Source of the DNA: Rhodeus uyekii
Lineage: Eukaryota > Chordata > Actinopteri > Cypriniformes > Acheilognathidae
Assembly (NCBI GenBank): GCA_037043235.1
Contig: JAWRVZ010000016.1
Span: forward strand, 872,501-936,500
DNA length: 64,000 bases
Direction of reading: 5' to 3'
Every line of letters begins with the position of its first letter. Positions within the stretch are counted from its first letter, which is position 1. The notes beneath the pieces are model-generated. The model worked only from the letters and a program-made list of their open reading frames with translations, was not told where the DNA came from and searched no databases. A program made the translations under genes and the position numbers. This document shows, one piece after another, positions 1-12,350 of this stretch.

Positions 1-1281
1 AATTAGGCCTATCTTGGTTTCCACAAACATATTAGGCAGGAAAACATGACTGATTATCATAAGAAATGATACTGTTGCACCAAATTATAATGTGACATTG
101 AAGAGTGTATTAATGGATGCTGAACCTTCAACTAGAAAATGGAAATTGTTCACAATATATATTTTAAATCAAATAAATGCCGCCTTAGTTGACATTAGAA
201 ACCATAGAGACAAAAAGCGTAATTATTTCGCTAGTATTCATTAGTCGTGATCAGGTCCACTGTCCATCTCTCTTGTGGATCCGTCGTCACTGATGCGATG
301 CAGCATCTAGATAATAACAGCTCAAACATTCTGCTGAAGCAGCGTTCTGCGAACCGTCCCATGATGCTTAGCGCGAATTACCACACCATACATCTTCCCG
401 CCTAATCTACCATTAAGAAAATAAATCCTCGCAGGCAACGGCCGTTTCAATACATTTTTTTGCCCGGGATTTTCTGCTTTCCTTAAGTCTCGCACAGTAG
501 CGAAGTGTCTCGCCTAACTCTCAAGTGTCCGGTGGAGACTTAATCCATATGACTGTGTCCTGCATTCAAAGAGCGCTGAGCTTCCCTCCGCATGCCCACA
601 ATGCCACTCTCCCCGTCTGAAAGGTATGTGTAGTGTGGCATTGATGTGTAATTACGTGTGACTGAAACAGCGCTTTGGTGACAGGCTCTGGAGTGCTGCG
701 GTTGGCTTGGGTGAGCTCTCCCCAGAAAAGAGGGGTTTTCTTTGCCCTTAAGAGGATTAAGTGGGGTTGTGATAACAGAGGGATAAAAAGGGGAGAATTG
801 AATCAGAAAAGAGAGCTGGGACCAAAAAGGGCAAACTCTCGCAAGCGAGTTCAAACACCTGTTGTCATCAACATTGCTTCTTTTCGCTCTCCCTTAAAGT
901 CACCATCAAATCAAAATGAATAATTCTTATTTTTGTGTGCAGTACTGCAATAAATGATATATCCGTGCACATCACTCTTTTATTTAATCAAAATAACTTC
1001 ATCTTGCAGTTGATGACGTGTTTACCGACGCGAGGGCGGGACAACTCGTCACTCACGTGAGATCACAGAAAAACTAAACCGTCCAATCAAATCCTGTGGA
1101 TAAAATCAACCCGTCTTACATTTTTCTTGAGAGAAACCTTTTCTCTCAGATTTAGGCTAGTTGCAACTTATATGCAAAATATTTTGGTCACACTTTTGAT
1201 TAGGCTCAAATTCTTACTTTCAATCAACTAATTATTAAATATGACTTTTGCCTCAGTAAACTCATAATTACTGTTTATTAA
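1..1281. other. Intergenic DNA beyond the dmbx1 3' end
   Basis: No gene seen. The block 240-900 is less AT-rich and free of recognised repeats; short open frames here (540-854, 675-923) overlap on opposite strands and show no family signature. Confidence 0.6.
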
Positions 1282-1283
1282 TA

Positions 1284-2164
1284 CAGTGGAGTTCACTTAT
1301 CTCGACTCACGGTTAACTCGCCAATCCTATTATGTCGACGTTTTTGAAGTGGAACCGCCAAACTCCCTATTTGTCTTAGCATTTTCTTTTCGGTAATGTT
1401 GATTCCTTAATGTCGCCGAACACTAATATCTCGAGCACAAAAGAGGGACAAATTCGCCACTTCACATGGTTATCTCGTGACTCATGATCGTACCGAGTTC
1501 GCTGCATGCACTGAGTTTGCGTTGCACGTCGCTCTGTCAGTTGGCGTGTTTAGTTTTCCCTGCTAATTTCTGAGTGAGTCATATTGGTTTCCTGGACTTC
1601 TTTGATGTGTATCTGAACAATGTGCTGTTAGAGATTTACCTCAGCTGACAGCTTGGAGAGTATGTGGCAAAATTGCAGTGCCAGCGGGCTAAAAGAATGC
1701 TGGGAACAGGATTAGGATCATATTCTGGCAGTGCCTGTCACTTCCTCAATGGGCTGGGGTTCCTTATGGTGGCAGCTTTCATTCTCCATGCAGCTAAAAC
1801 CAAAAAGGAGAGCATGAGGAAAAAAAGTTCTGATTGAATGGTACACTGTGATTTTTGTGCTAGGCATTCTCGAGGTCCATTTTGTTCTTGTAAAGGACGG
1901 TGACACCTGATTAAACACTTAGGTGAATTTAGAAACCACTTAATAGTTGGAGTTCGGTTATGTCGACGGCCTCGGGGCTTGCAAAAGCATCGAGATAACC
2001 GTTTAGCGAGATAACCCATTTCTGATTTCGGCAACATTAACGAATCAACATTAAAGAATCGAAAATACTAAGACAAATAGGGAGTTTGGCGGTTCCACTT
2101 CAAAAAACGTCGACATAATAGGATTGGCGAGTTAACCGTGACTCGAGATAAGTGAACTCCAATG
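1284..2164. mobile_element. Tigger/pogo-like non-autonomous DNA transposon
   Basis: Both ends are inverted repeats of about 100 bases, beginning CAGTGGAGTTCACTTATCTC on the left and CATTGGAGTTCACTTATCTC on the right (read inward). The element is flanked by TA at 1282-1283 and 2165-2166, the expected Tc1/mariner-superfamily target duplication. The ends contain repeated TTATSTCGA-type motifs. The interior has no intact transposase. A second, partial copy lies at 51393-51781. Assignment to Tigger/pogo rests on the end sequence style. Confidence 0.8.
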
Positions 2165-2166
2165 TA

Positions 2167-3024
2167 CTAACTATTTGTTTTGGTACTGTGGCATTTAAGT
2201 TAATCATTTAAATTGCTGCGTTTAGTACAGGTTTAATTTCCAAGCAAGCAATTGGATGCTGGTGTCTTAAATCACTCTACGCGACTAACAGAAAAAGCTG
2301 GTCTCATTACACGAGTTAGTAAAGTGAACTCGACCTTGTTGTCACATAATCTGTGTCAAACCCCTGGAGGCAGTTTGTTTTTGGTCTCGAATCTAGATAA
2401 CAGAGATGCTAATTACTCCGTTGACTCGCTTGAACGTTTAACTGACAAGTTGTTTGTATGTTGGCGTTCATTTTTTTCACAGCGGATCATTTCGCCCTCC
2501 CATGTGTGTTTTGATCTACTCAAAAGGTTGAATGTTAGAACGCATTACAATCAGCTGTATTTAAATATGGCATAAGGCACTTTAAAATGCAGTTAGCAGC
2601 CCCATCAAGGGCACTGAGAACGTGGTGGCGGTGGCATCAAGCCTCTGGTAAAATGCACACAGAGGGGGAGACCCTCTTTATGTGAGCAAAGGGCTTATGC
2701 ATTTTGACAAACCACACTGTTTAAGATATAATAGCGGCATAATCACGGCCCCGGGCTGTCATTCTTCAGCATAATGGCCTGCTTATTCATCTGGGATGGC
2801 TTATGTCCCCACAACGATTTTATTTCCCAAGATTACCTTGTTTTCTTGCTCTCCTCACTCTCGTTTCCTTGTTTTCTGTTGTCCTACCTTTTAATATCAG
2901 CTTATTTCTCAGCTGTTTCTTTTCGGGGTGGGAGGGATCATGGTCATAGTCTAATTTAGATTTATTTAATGTGGCATTTTGAGGATGAATGAGAGAAAAT
3001 AAATAAATAAACAGTATATATTCA
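2167..3024. other. Intergenic stretch, nothing recognised
   Basis: No repeat family or gene signature seen. The frame at 2252-2575 has no recognisable domain and ordinary codon context, and is not called. Confidence 0.5.
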
Positions 3025-4215
3025 TAAAGAAGTCCAAGCAATGTTTTATTGAAGTTTTATTTTACAAGTTTTTAAATCTACAATTGACATAGGGAAAGAT
3101 GTGTATACTTCTGGAACACTCTCCACCAATATAGGCTACAAATTCACCACTTTGTGTGATGTTGTGAGTGACTGTATATTGATGTCCACAGTGACAATGA
3201 AAGAGTTACATAGACGACCAGACTGTATAGGTTAAATAATCCGGACGAGACGCAGACGGGCTGTGCGGCTCACCCAGTACAATCTTACAAAGGGACAGCT
3301 ACCAGAATCATCACAGGGTTAAAATCGTCTCAGTCTAAAACATAGAACTTTTACATTTGCCTTACCAGTAAACATTTATAGATAAAGACTTTGTATTTTA
3401 CATATTAAAATACTTTACAAACACAATGAGAGCTCAGCACTGAGATGGAAAGAATGAGCAGAGAAAGGGAGGGGGGGGGGGGGGGAGCTGCCATACATGG
3501 AAGTACTTTATTTTCCACTGGAGAACTTCTCCTGTTCTGGACCGTCTGCCATTCAACAACTACTCGGCATTGTTTCAAGTTTCAACATTTATATGCACGT
3601 AAGCACTAGTTTTCTTGAAAGTATTTTCCCTCTGAGTGTTAACATGGAAATCTCCAATGATATGCAAGATCTATAATTGCATTTCTTCCTCTGCCCGAAG
3701 CTACATGTAATTAAAAGCTTTGCATATGTAGTCAATGAAATCATTTCCTCATTATCCAGCAAACCTCAATTTACCGTGGTTTATTCCTGACCATTAAACA
3801 GGTTGTATTTAATTAATCGAGTTAGTTGTGCAAGATTTACATTTACAAGGTAATTTGTCTGATGTGTAATTTGAGGACCACGATAATTAAATAAAATAGA
3901 AATTAAGTTCTTTTCAGATCTTGGTATATAGTGCATGCAGCCGGCTGAGATTCTCTCCAAAAAGTGCTTAGATCAAACATCTACGCCCATCCAAAACATA
4001 TAAATAACACTAAATCTAATCCAGGGCCTGTCAGTCTTTTTAAGCAAAACTGACAAATCCAATATAATGAATTAAACGAGAGCTTCATCGTTTCACTGCC
4101 TGACACACTTTTTCTTTTGTTTCCAAGGATTGACCTCATAACTTGAGAAGTCCAGGTGGCATGTTGGTAGTGGTAGAGAGATGTTCCCTTGCTCAGGTAG
4201 TTTTCAGATTCCTGC
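3025..4215 (-). other. dmbx1: Probable dmbx1 3' UTR with polyadenylation signals
   Basis: About 1.2 kb after the stop has no repeat I recognise. On the minus strand an AATAAA lies at 3050-3045 and another at 3513-3508, so cleavage near 3025 or about 3490 is possible. A 15-base poly-G tract (3471-3485, plus strand) lies inside. The 3' end is inferred from signals only. Confidence 0.5.
3471..3485. repeat. Poly-G tract (15 G)
   Basis: Homopolymer inside the probable dmbx1 3' UTR; it reads as poly-C in the transcript. Confidence 0.95.
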
Positions 4216-6047
<1,832 letters not shown>

Positions 6048-9000
6048 CTGCAAAAGAGTATGTTATAACAATGAGTGCTTTTTTAAAACACAGTCTAATC
6101 TCCCATATCGAGGCCTGACAATAATCAAGTCAAAATGAAAGGTTGGGGATGTCACAAGTAAGTATTATTTTTGCAGGCAAGCGTGTAGACTTTACATCCG
6201 AAGGGGGTTTTCATTATCTGGAGCAATTTAAATAGCCTATGTACCATACATGGACTAAATAAAAAAGCATGTCATTATGATATAATTCCTAATTTTTTAA
6301 AATCAATAATTGACTAATAGCTTGGTCAATTGATAGGCCTATAGTTTACACTTTAATGCGAAGATTTGCGGCACTTTTGTAATACAATATTTTTGTAATT
6401 ATTTAGTAATAATAATAAAATTATTTATTTTCCTTAAAATGCCTTAAAATATTTAGAGAATAATTTGCATAATTAGATGATCAGGCTTTGATCTACTATT
6501 TGATCTACAGGCTCCTCTACTATTACACATGTAAACTATCCTGCATTAATTTATTACAATTATTAAAACCAGTATTTTAATTGACATTGTCTTTGTAATA
6601 TTTGTATGTACTGTGATTTATAATCAATCAATATGGTTGTCAGTCTTATAGCGAGTGTCAAGTGGCGCTTTTGGAAATCCGCTTATAGGAGCGGAACTGT
6701 CTTCATTAATATCCAATTATTGTTTTGTACAATCCATTAGTCATACACAAGGAATTAATTGCTGCAATTATCACTTGTTTACCTAATGAGCTCCGACTTA
6801 TGCTTACTACATTAGAGATATAATTTCAGAAGCAAATTACCGTAGCGAATCCTTTAAAAACAGTTGTCAATGAATCATTGATTGATTTTAGTGAGATCTA
6901 CTCGTGCAATGAACGAATGTTTCGATAAAGACGTAATTCTACCAGTTTTGTAATCGAATATTAATTTGATCTCTGCTACTTATACAACTTGGAAAAAGCC
7001 TGTATGTTTAGGATATTTTAATCTCATTATTACATTTTAGTAACGCATAAACGAGGTTTAGTGCCCATGTCTCTCCACTCATTTGTCACAGCCAGTTTAA
7101 GATTTTCGTAGATAAATGAAAGGCTCCAGGACACGATTAGATATGTATTAGTATATAGAGGTGGTTGACAGGCACGAATATCTCCGAGGCCAATGCAGTG
7201 CGAATTATTAAGAGAGGAAGTCTTTTTCGGGTGTCCAGGGACTTCCAACAGCCTCGAGTTTTAAACTAAATTGTATTTTCAACCGGCACTTTAAATTGCT
7301 TATTTACTTTAGTTGTACATTAAATGCATGGGGCGGAATGTGTAAAACAAGCATAATTGATCTAAATCATATTGCATTCAAATGAAGTTCCATAGACTGT
7401 TTTGATTGTTGTGCAATGATGTTGCAAACAAATTTTTTTTAATAAAAAGGGAGTGGGAGAACTCATTACAAGTGTTTTATGTGATATTTTGATCCAAACA
7501 AAGTGAATTTAGCTGACTTTCTTTGGGAAACGAAATCTATCTATTTTGTGCCGTTCAGTAAAATAAAATAAATTTCAATTGCCTATGCTACATTTAGATC
7601 AACCAATTATATTTGTTCTTCGGTTATTGCTCATATTTCAACAACAATAATAACCAGATTACAGTTTAATTTTATTACCTATTATTATTATTTCTGCATT
7701 TACATATTATTTTAAATCATGGTTAAATACCCCTTAGTCTCTGAGAAACTCTCCCTGCCGTTTTGAAAAACAGGCCATTGTAAGTTTGCTTGGAAGACTT
7801 GTTTAAAGGTTTGTATTTGCACTCTTGCTGTCTTTATCCGTCGTTGGCCCCCAGAACTGGTTTACCCTCCTCGGCGAGGAAGCTCACGAGCGCCCGTTCC
7901 CATATTAATTCAGTGCAACGTCTGATGAATGTGATCAGAGGGCAAGAGGGAATAGTTTAATTCGCTTGGACAGAAGGTGCTTTGCTAAACATTTACTTTT
8001 CTCCCCCAAGTATTTGAATTGAATGGGGTCCGTTTCTCTCCCTCCCTTCTCTCGCGGCCCCTTATCCCATCGCCCCGGGGCCACGTTTTGGCTGAGATGT
8101 ATGGCTTCTCTGCGGGTAAAATATGCATGTTGATCCCCATTTGGGTCTCCGTCTAATGGAAGTGCAAATAGGTTTCGACTGTGGAGACCTCCATTTATCA
8201 TCACCGCTGACATGGACGGACGTACAGTGAGCTTGTGTGTGTGTGTGTGTGTGTGTGGCTTCAACAAATGCTCGCGTGTGCTTTCCAACCAATGCGTGTT
8301 TAATAATGCGTTATAGGTTTATATCAACTTCTGTATTTTACTTTTCGTTTTGTTCATTGTCATTCCATTCATAAAAATGTCAAAGCAACATTTGACCAAA
8401 AACACTGGTAAATGATCATTAAATACACAAAATAAACACTTTTCAAAACAGTAATAAAAACTAAACATAATTGACCAGTGATCAATGCAATAGTGATTTA
8501 GTGCGACCAAGTAATATTAGGCATGATGATAATTTATTATCAGTTTTATTTGATTTTTATAGGCCTTTTATAGTATCATTTAACGTTCACGTTTGCGAAA
8601 TATTCGTTTCGTAATAATATAATAATTTCGCCACAGGCCGACTGATATTTAGCACAAAGGGCATCTTATTTTAATTCTGTGTCTCGCTGCTATTGTACTC
8701 CGCTCATCCTCCTGTTTCTGCTGCGGGCAGTGTGACACTCCATGCTTCGATTATTAAAACCTCATTATGCAAATTGGCATGTACAGTGCAACTTTTTGAT
8801 CCGACTAAATTAGGAAAAATGTTAACGTTAAAAGCCATTTGACCCGGGGGGACTATTTATCGTGTCTCGCGTGACAGAGGTTTTATATCGTCACTCATAT
8901 TTTTGCATCCCTTACTGTCAAAGGCCAGAGGTTTTTCCTTCTCCTAGTCAAAGTTGAACCATCATCCAATTGAAATGTATTTTAACAGAATTTAACGAAT

Positions 9001-9341
9001 AAAGAAAAAGAGCACTTTTATGAGTTATGGCGCTAAAGATAATAATATTGGCGTATATTTAAAGTGTTTTCGTATGTTTTGTTTCTTTCACAGATAGTTT
9101 AAGTTATTATTATTAGGCTTATTTTGCTCTTGATTACAACTATGCATCTCAAAAAAAATACTTAATAGGATAATAAAAACATCCTTTTAAAATACAAACA
9201 GGCCTATTTGAAGAGTAAAGAAAAGTTGAGGAACTGCCAGCATAAATAATTTAAGCTTTTTCATACTGACCAATTGAAATTGTTCTGTTGATTTATTAAT
9301 TCACAGCGTTATTTTAAACAACTGCATAATGCGTCTCTTAC
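6048..9341 (-). other. dmbx1: dmbx1 intron 1 with candidate regulatory DNA
   Basis: Contains no recognised transposon, unusual for this window. A POU octamer ATGCAAAT lies at 8767-8774, and several TAATTA-type sites are scattered through. A (TG)n repeat is at 8234-8257. The block 7840-8300 and the block 8640-8900 are less AT-rich and may be enhancers. Function is inferred only. Confidence 0.45.
8234..8257. repeat. (TG)n microsatellite
   Basis: Uninterrupted TG dinucleotides, 12 copies, in dmbx1 intron 1. Confidence 0.95.
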
Positions 9342-9515
9342 CTCGTGCTTGTCGCTTATCCAGTCTCTCACACTGTCAGTCTCTGTTTCGTTGCTTGTAT
9401 TTCCCAGATGTCCTTATCGCGTTTCTCAAAGTCTAAGAGCCCATTCAAATGTATCCGCTAAGTATCAAGCGCCTCGAAATCGTCCCCGCGCGCTCCTCTC
9501 AGCACATCCCGTCCA
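9342..9515 (-). other. dmbx1: Probable non-coding first exon of dmbx1
   Basis: A strong minus-strand donor, CGAG|GTAAGAG, ends this exon at 9342. The coding side needs an upstream 5'-UTR exon because an acceptor sits 13 bases before the ATG. The left (3') boundary is the donor; the right boundary (transcription start near 9515) is set only by the TATA-like box about 30 bases upstream. The intron would be 3294 bases (6048-9341). The stretch is CpG-rich compared with its surroundings. RNA evidence would be needed to confirm it. Confidence 0.5.
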
Positions 9516-9542
9516 TCTATTGACACGCGCTTTGAGGAGGGA

Positions 9543-9584
9543 TTTTAAAGAGCTCCGCGTGACCTCAACGAGCCTCGCTATTGG
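9543..9584 (-). promoter_or_regulatory. Putative dmbx1 core promoter (TATA-like plus CCAAT)
   Basis: Reading the minus strand, CCAAT lies at 9584-9580 and TTTAAAA at 9549-9543. Spacing and order fit a start near 9515, which matches the proposed exon. The surrounding 9470-9650 block has many CpGs in an otherwise CpG-poor region. Either motif alone could occur by chance; the order plus the strong donor downstream makes the call. Confidence 0.45.
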
Positions 9585-9589
9585 TCGCT

Positions 9590-11113
9590 AAAGCTGTCAA
9601 TCAAAGCTCGACGCCGTTTTCCCTGCCGCTCGTGCTCTCCGAGCAAACTGACCCTTTCCTGAGGAGACTTAAATCACGCACTTGAAAGCGCTAATGTCCT
9701 CTCACAAACATTTGTGCTTATTAACAATTATATCATAATGTGAGGGGAAATATTGACAGCTGTGGGATTAAGAGTTGAAAGCAGAAATGCGTCTGAATGT
9801 TTACGGACAAAGAGCTAATCCATTAAAACATCGAGTTGTAGCCTTACATTTGCAGTAATTTTAATAGGTTTTAGACTTTGACGTGGATACATAGTTTGCT
9901 TGATTTTAGGATTCATTTAGGATTTTTTTTATTGCTAGAAATTAAAGTCAGTTTTGCCAAACTTAGTAAACGCTTTCTCATATTGTTCTCACGCATCGAC
10001 TAATTTTAGCCTGGTTCTTGAGGAATATTTCTGTAAAGGTCACGGTCCCAAGACTTTTTCTCTCTCTTTTTTTTTTACACAAACGAATATCTCTTGCATT
10101 GGTTTTGTTTGCTTTTCGGCTTTGTCATGCCACTGCAGGAGAGACTGAAGGGACTTTAGAGATCTCTAATAGATGCCAGGCTATACTGCCTTCACAATCT
10201 CTCCCGGCCTTGAAGGATTTGGGTGAGGATAAGGGGAGACAAGACGCTATTTCAGCCTCCAAAAAACCTCTGTCTTGAAATGACTGCCGGTAAGAGGATT
10301 AAAACAATAATGCCCTTCTCTTCTTGAAGGGTTTTTAGAAAAGATTTCTTCTCCCGGAGCAAAACCGTTTAGGTTGGAATTAAGGGCAGCGCAAAGTAGC
10401 CTTTTAATGTAAAGCTTGCATAATTTGTTAAAGATGCTCGCAGAAAGCGGGCCAGGGTGAAAATCCCTAACTGAATTTTATCTCTGACCGTAGTTATTAT
10501 CATCTAGAGGAATTTGAAACGAGTGGAAATTGAATGAAACGCAATAGTTTGTCTCTTTTTACACAAGTGTGTAAAAAATGTCGTTTAAAAATGACACGTG
10601 TGTTGGACTGATGATGAAAGTCTCTAAATATTGCGTGTTTAATTTAATATTTCTTATAGATCTTATATACTAAAATCCCTTCACTCTGTATTATAACACA
10701 CGCGAATTGCTCGCGTCTAATTGATCTCTCAGTGCAGAACAATGATGAGTTTCAAATGACAAAAGTTATATTATTTAGATATAACAACATTATTCTTCCC
10801 GTTCTGCTCTTTTTGTATCGTTTCTAAGTACGCAAGAAAAGGTCACATAAAAAAAACACAATTAGTTAAATAAATCATTTCTGAAACTTTTTACGTAATG
10901 AATGCATGTAAAAAACGATTTTAAGATGTTTGGCCTGTTGAAAGCGATTATCGTCATTTTTAAATCTATTTGTTGAGATTTGCTCATTAAAAGGGTGTAG
11001 CCTATAATTTAAGAAATTAAGGTTGTTTTTTTGTTGCCATCATCAAAGACACTTCACGCAATTTATATAAGGTAAAAATTAATACCTTTATATATATAAT
11101 ACCTTAGTAATAC

Positions 11114-11116
<3 letters not shown>
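9590..11116. other. Upstream flank of dmbx1, candidate regulatory
   Basis: No repeat recognised. GGATTA/TAATCC bicoid-type sites occur at 9765-9770, 9816-9821 and 10296-10301, the type bound by K50 homeodomains such as Otx and Dmbx1. Enrichment over chance is slight. Confidence 0.4.

Positions 11117-11154
<38 letters not shown>
11117..11154. repeat. (AT)n microsatellite
   Basis: About 19 AT dinucleotides, with a further short TA run just before at 11089-11098. Confidence 0.95.
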
Positions 11155-11156
<2 letters not shown>

Positions 11157-12305
11157 CATTTACCTTTCTGGAACCTTCTGTGCTTTCCCATCATTTCTCT
11201 TTTTTTATGGTTTGAGAAAGAAAGAGGATTAACTTGTGAACCGATGGAAATAAGAACTTTAACGGGAGGTAAATCTGGGCAATGTCTCTTTGTGAGAAGC
11301 GTTTCTAAAGCAATTAAAGTGAGAAAGAATTCCTCTCAGCGCCTCTTCCTTAAATCTGCTTAAACTAGGACTACTGTCCGGCACATCTGAGGGCTTTAAA
11401 TGCCTTCCATTTAAAGAGAAACCCACCTTTGGAGCTGCAAAAGAAGCCCTCGGTCCAGTTTTACTCCAAGTAATTATTATTTTTTGCACCCTCTCATTTT
11501 GCTGCCCTCTCGTGCATCTGTTATCGCGCTTCTATTGCCGAATATAGCAATTTATTACAACAGCGTCCTATGTAAGACACTGTAAAGTCCCCGCGATTAT
11601 ACGTGGAATCTGACATTGAATTTACTCCTATTAAACCGACGAGGATTTCACAAAACCAGGGATGATGTGTTATAAACGAGTCAGTCATATCGCTGGCTTT
11701 TATTTAAACTTCTGAATTGAGCACTGCCCCGTATAGTTTTAACAGGAAATAATGAAATAAAGGCGTTTGGTGTCAAAGCGCGAGATGGTTGTTATTAGCT
11801 AATTAATAGACCTAATGATGTTTCTGCAACTTCATGAATACATTATGTTTGCAATCCACAAAGCTGTAGCCTCTCAGGCTCAATCCAAGGGTATTTCAGC
11901 ATCTGTTCTTCCCAGAGCAATTAATCATTTTGATGTATGGTTTAAAATCGACTGCTTCCAGGAGACCTTTTTGACAAGAATAACAAAGCAATTTGCCAAG
12001 AGCCATCTCTTAGACACGTTATTAGCAGCACCTTCTTCTCAAAACCGTTTTTTCCTTTGGCTAAATTAGATACCTGTATTAAAGGGGCAGTGCTACTGTT
12101 TAATTCATTTTGATTTCTTATCACAGCTCCACTGATACCTCTGGAAATCGCATCATTCGTGACAAGATCCCAGGATCTTCTTAACAAATCCCCATGCTAA
12201 AAGTTTTGACCTGTCAGTTCTGTCAGAAGCTGTGCCCCTCTATTCTCTTTCGTTTTCCATCTCTTTACTGTCTTCAGTCTCTCTTCCCCCCTTGCATTTC
12301 TTCAG
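11155..12305. other. Low-repeat intergenic block
   Basis: No transposon recognised. The segment 11800-12190 is moderate in GC and lacks simple repeats, so it is a candidate conserved non-coding element. Two overlapping opposite-strand frames (11815-12069, 11942-12187) have no domain. Confidence 0.4.
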
Positions 12306-12350
12306 TCTCTCTCTCTCTCTCACTCCCTCTCTCTCTCTCTCTCTCTCTCT
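12306..12350. repeat. (CT)n microsatellite
   Basis: Pyrimidine repeat with one CACTCC interruption. Confidence 0.95.

Noticed and set aside
675..923. Open frames near the left edge (540-854 and 675-923)
   Set aside because: They overlap on opposite strands and match no known family.
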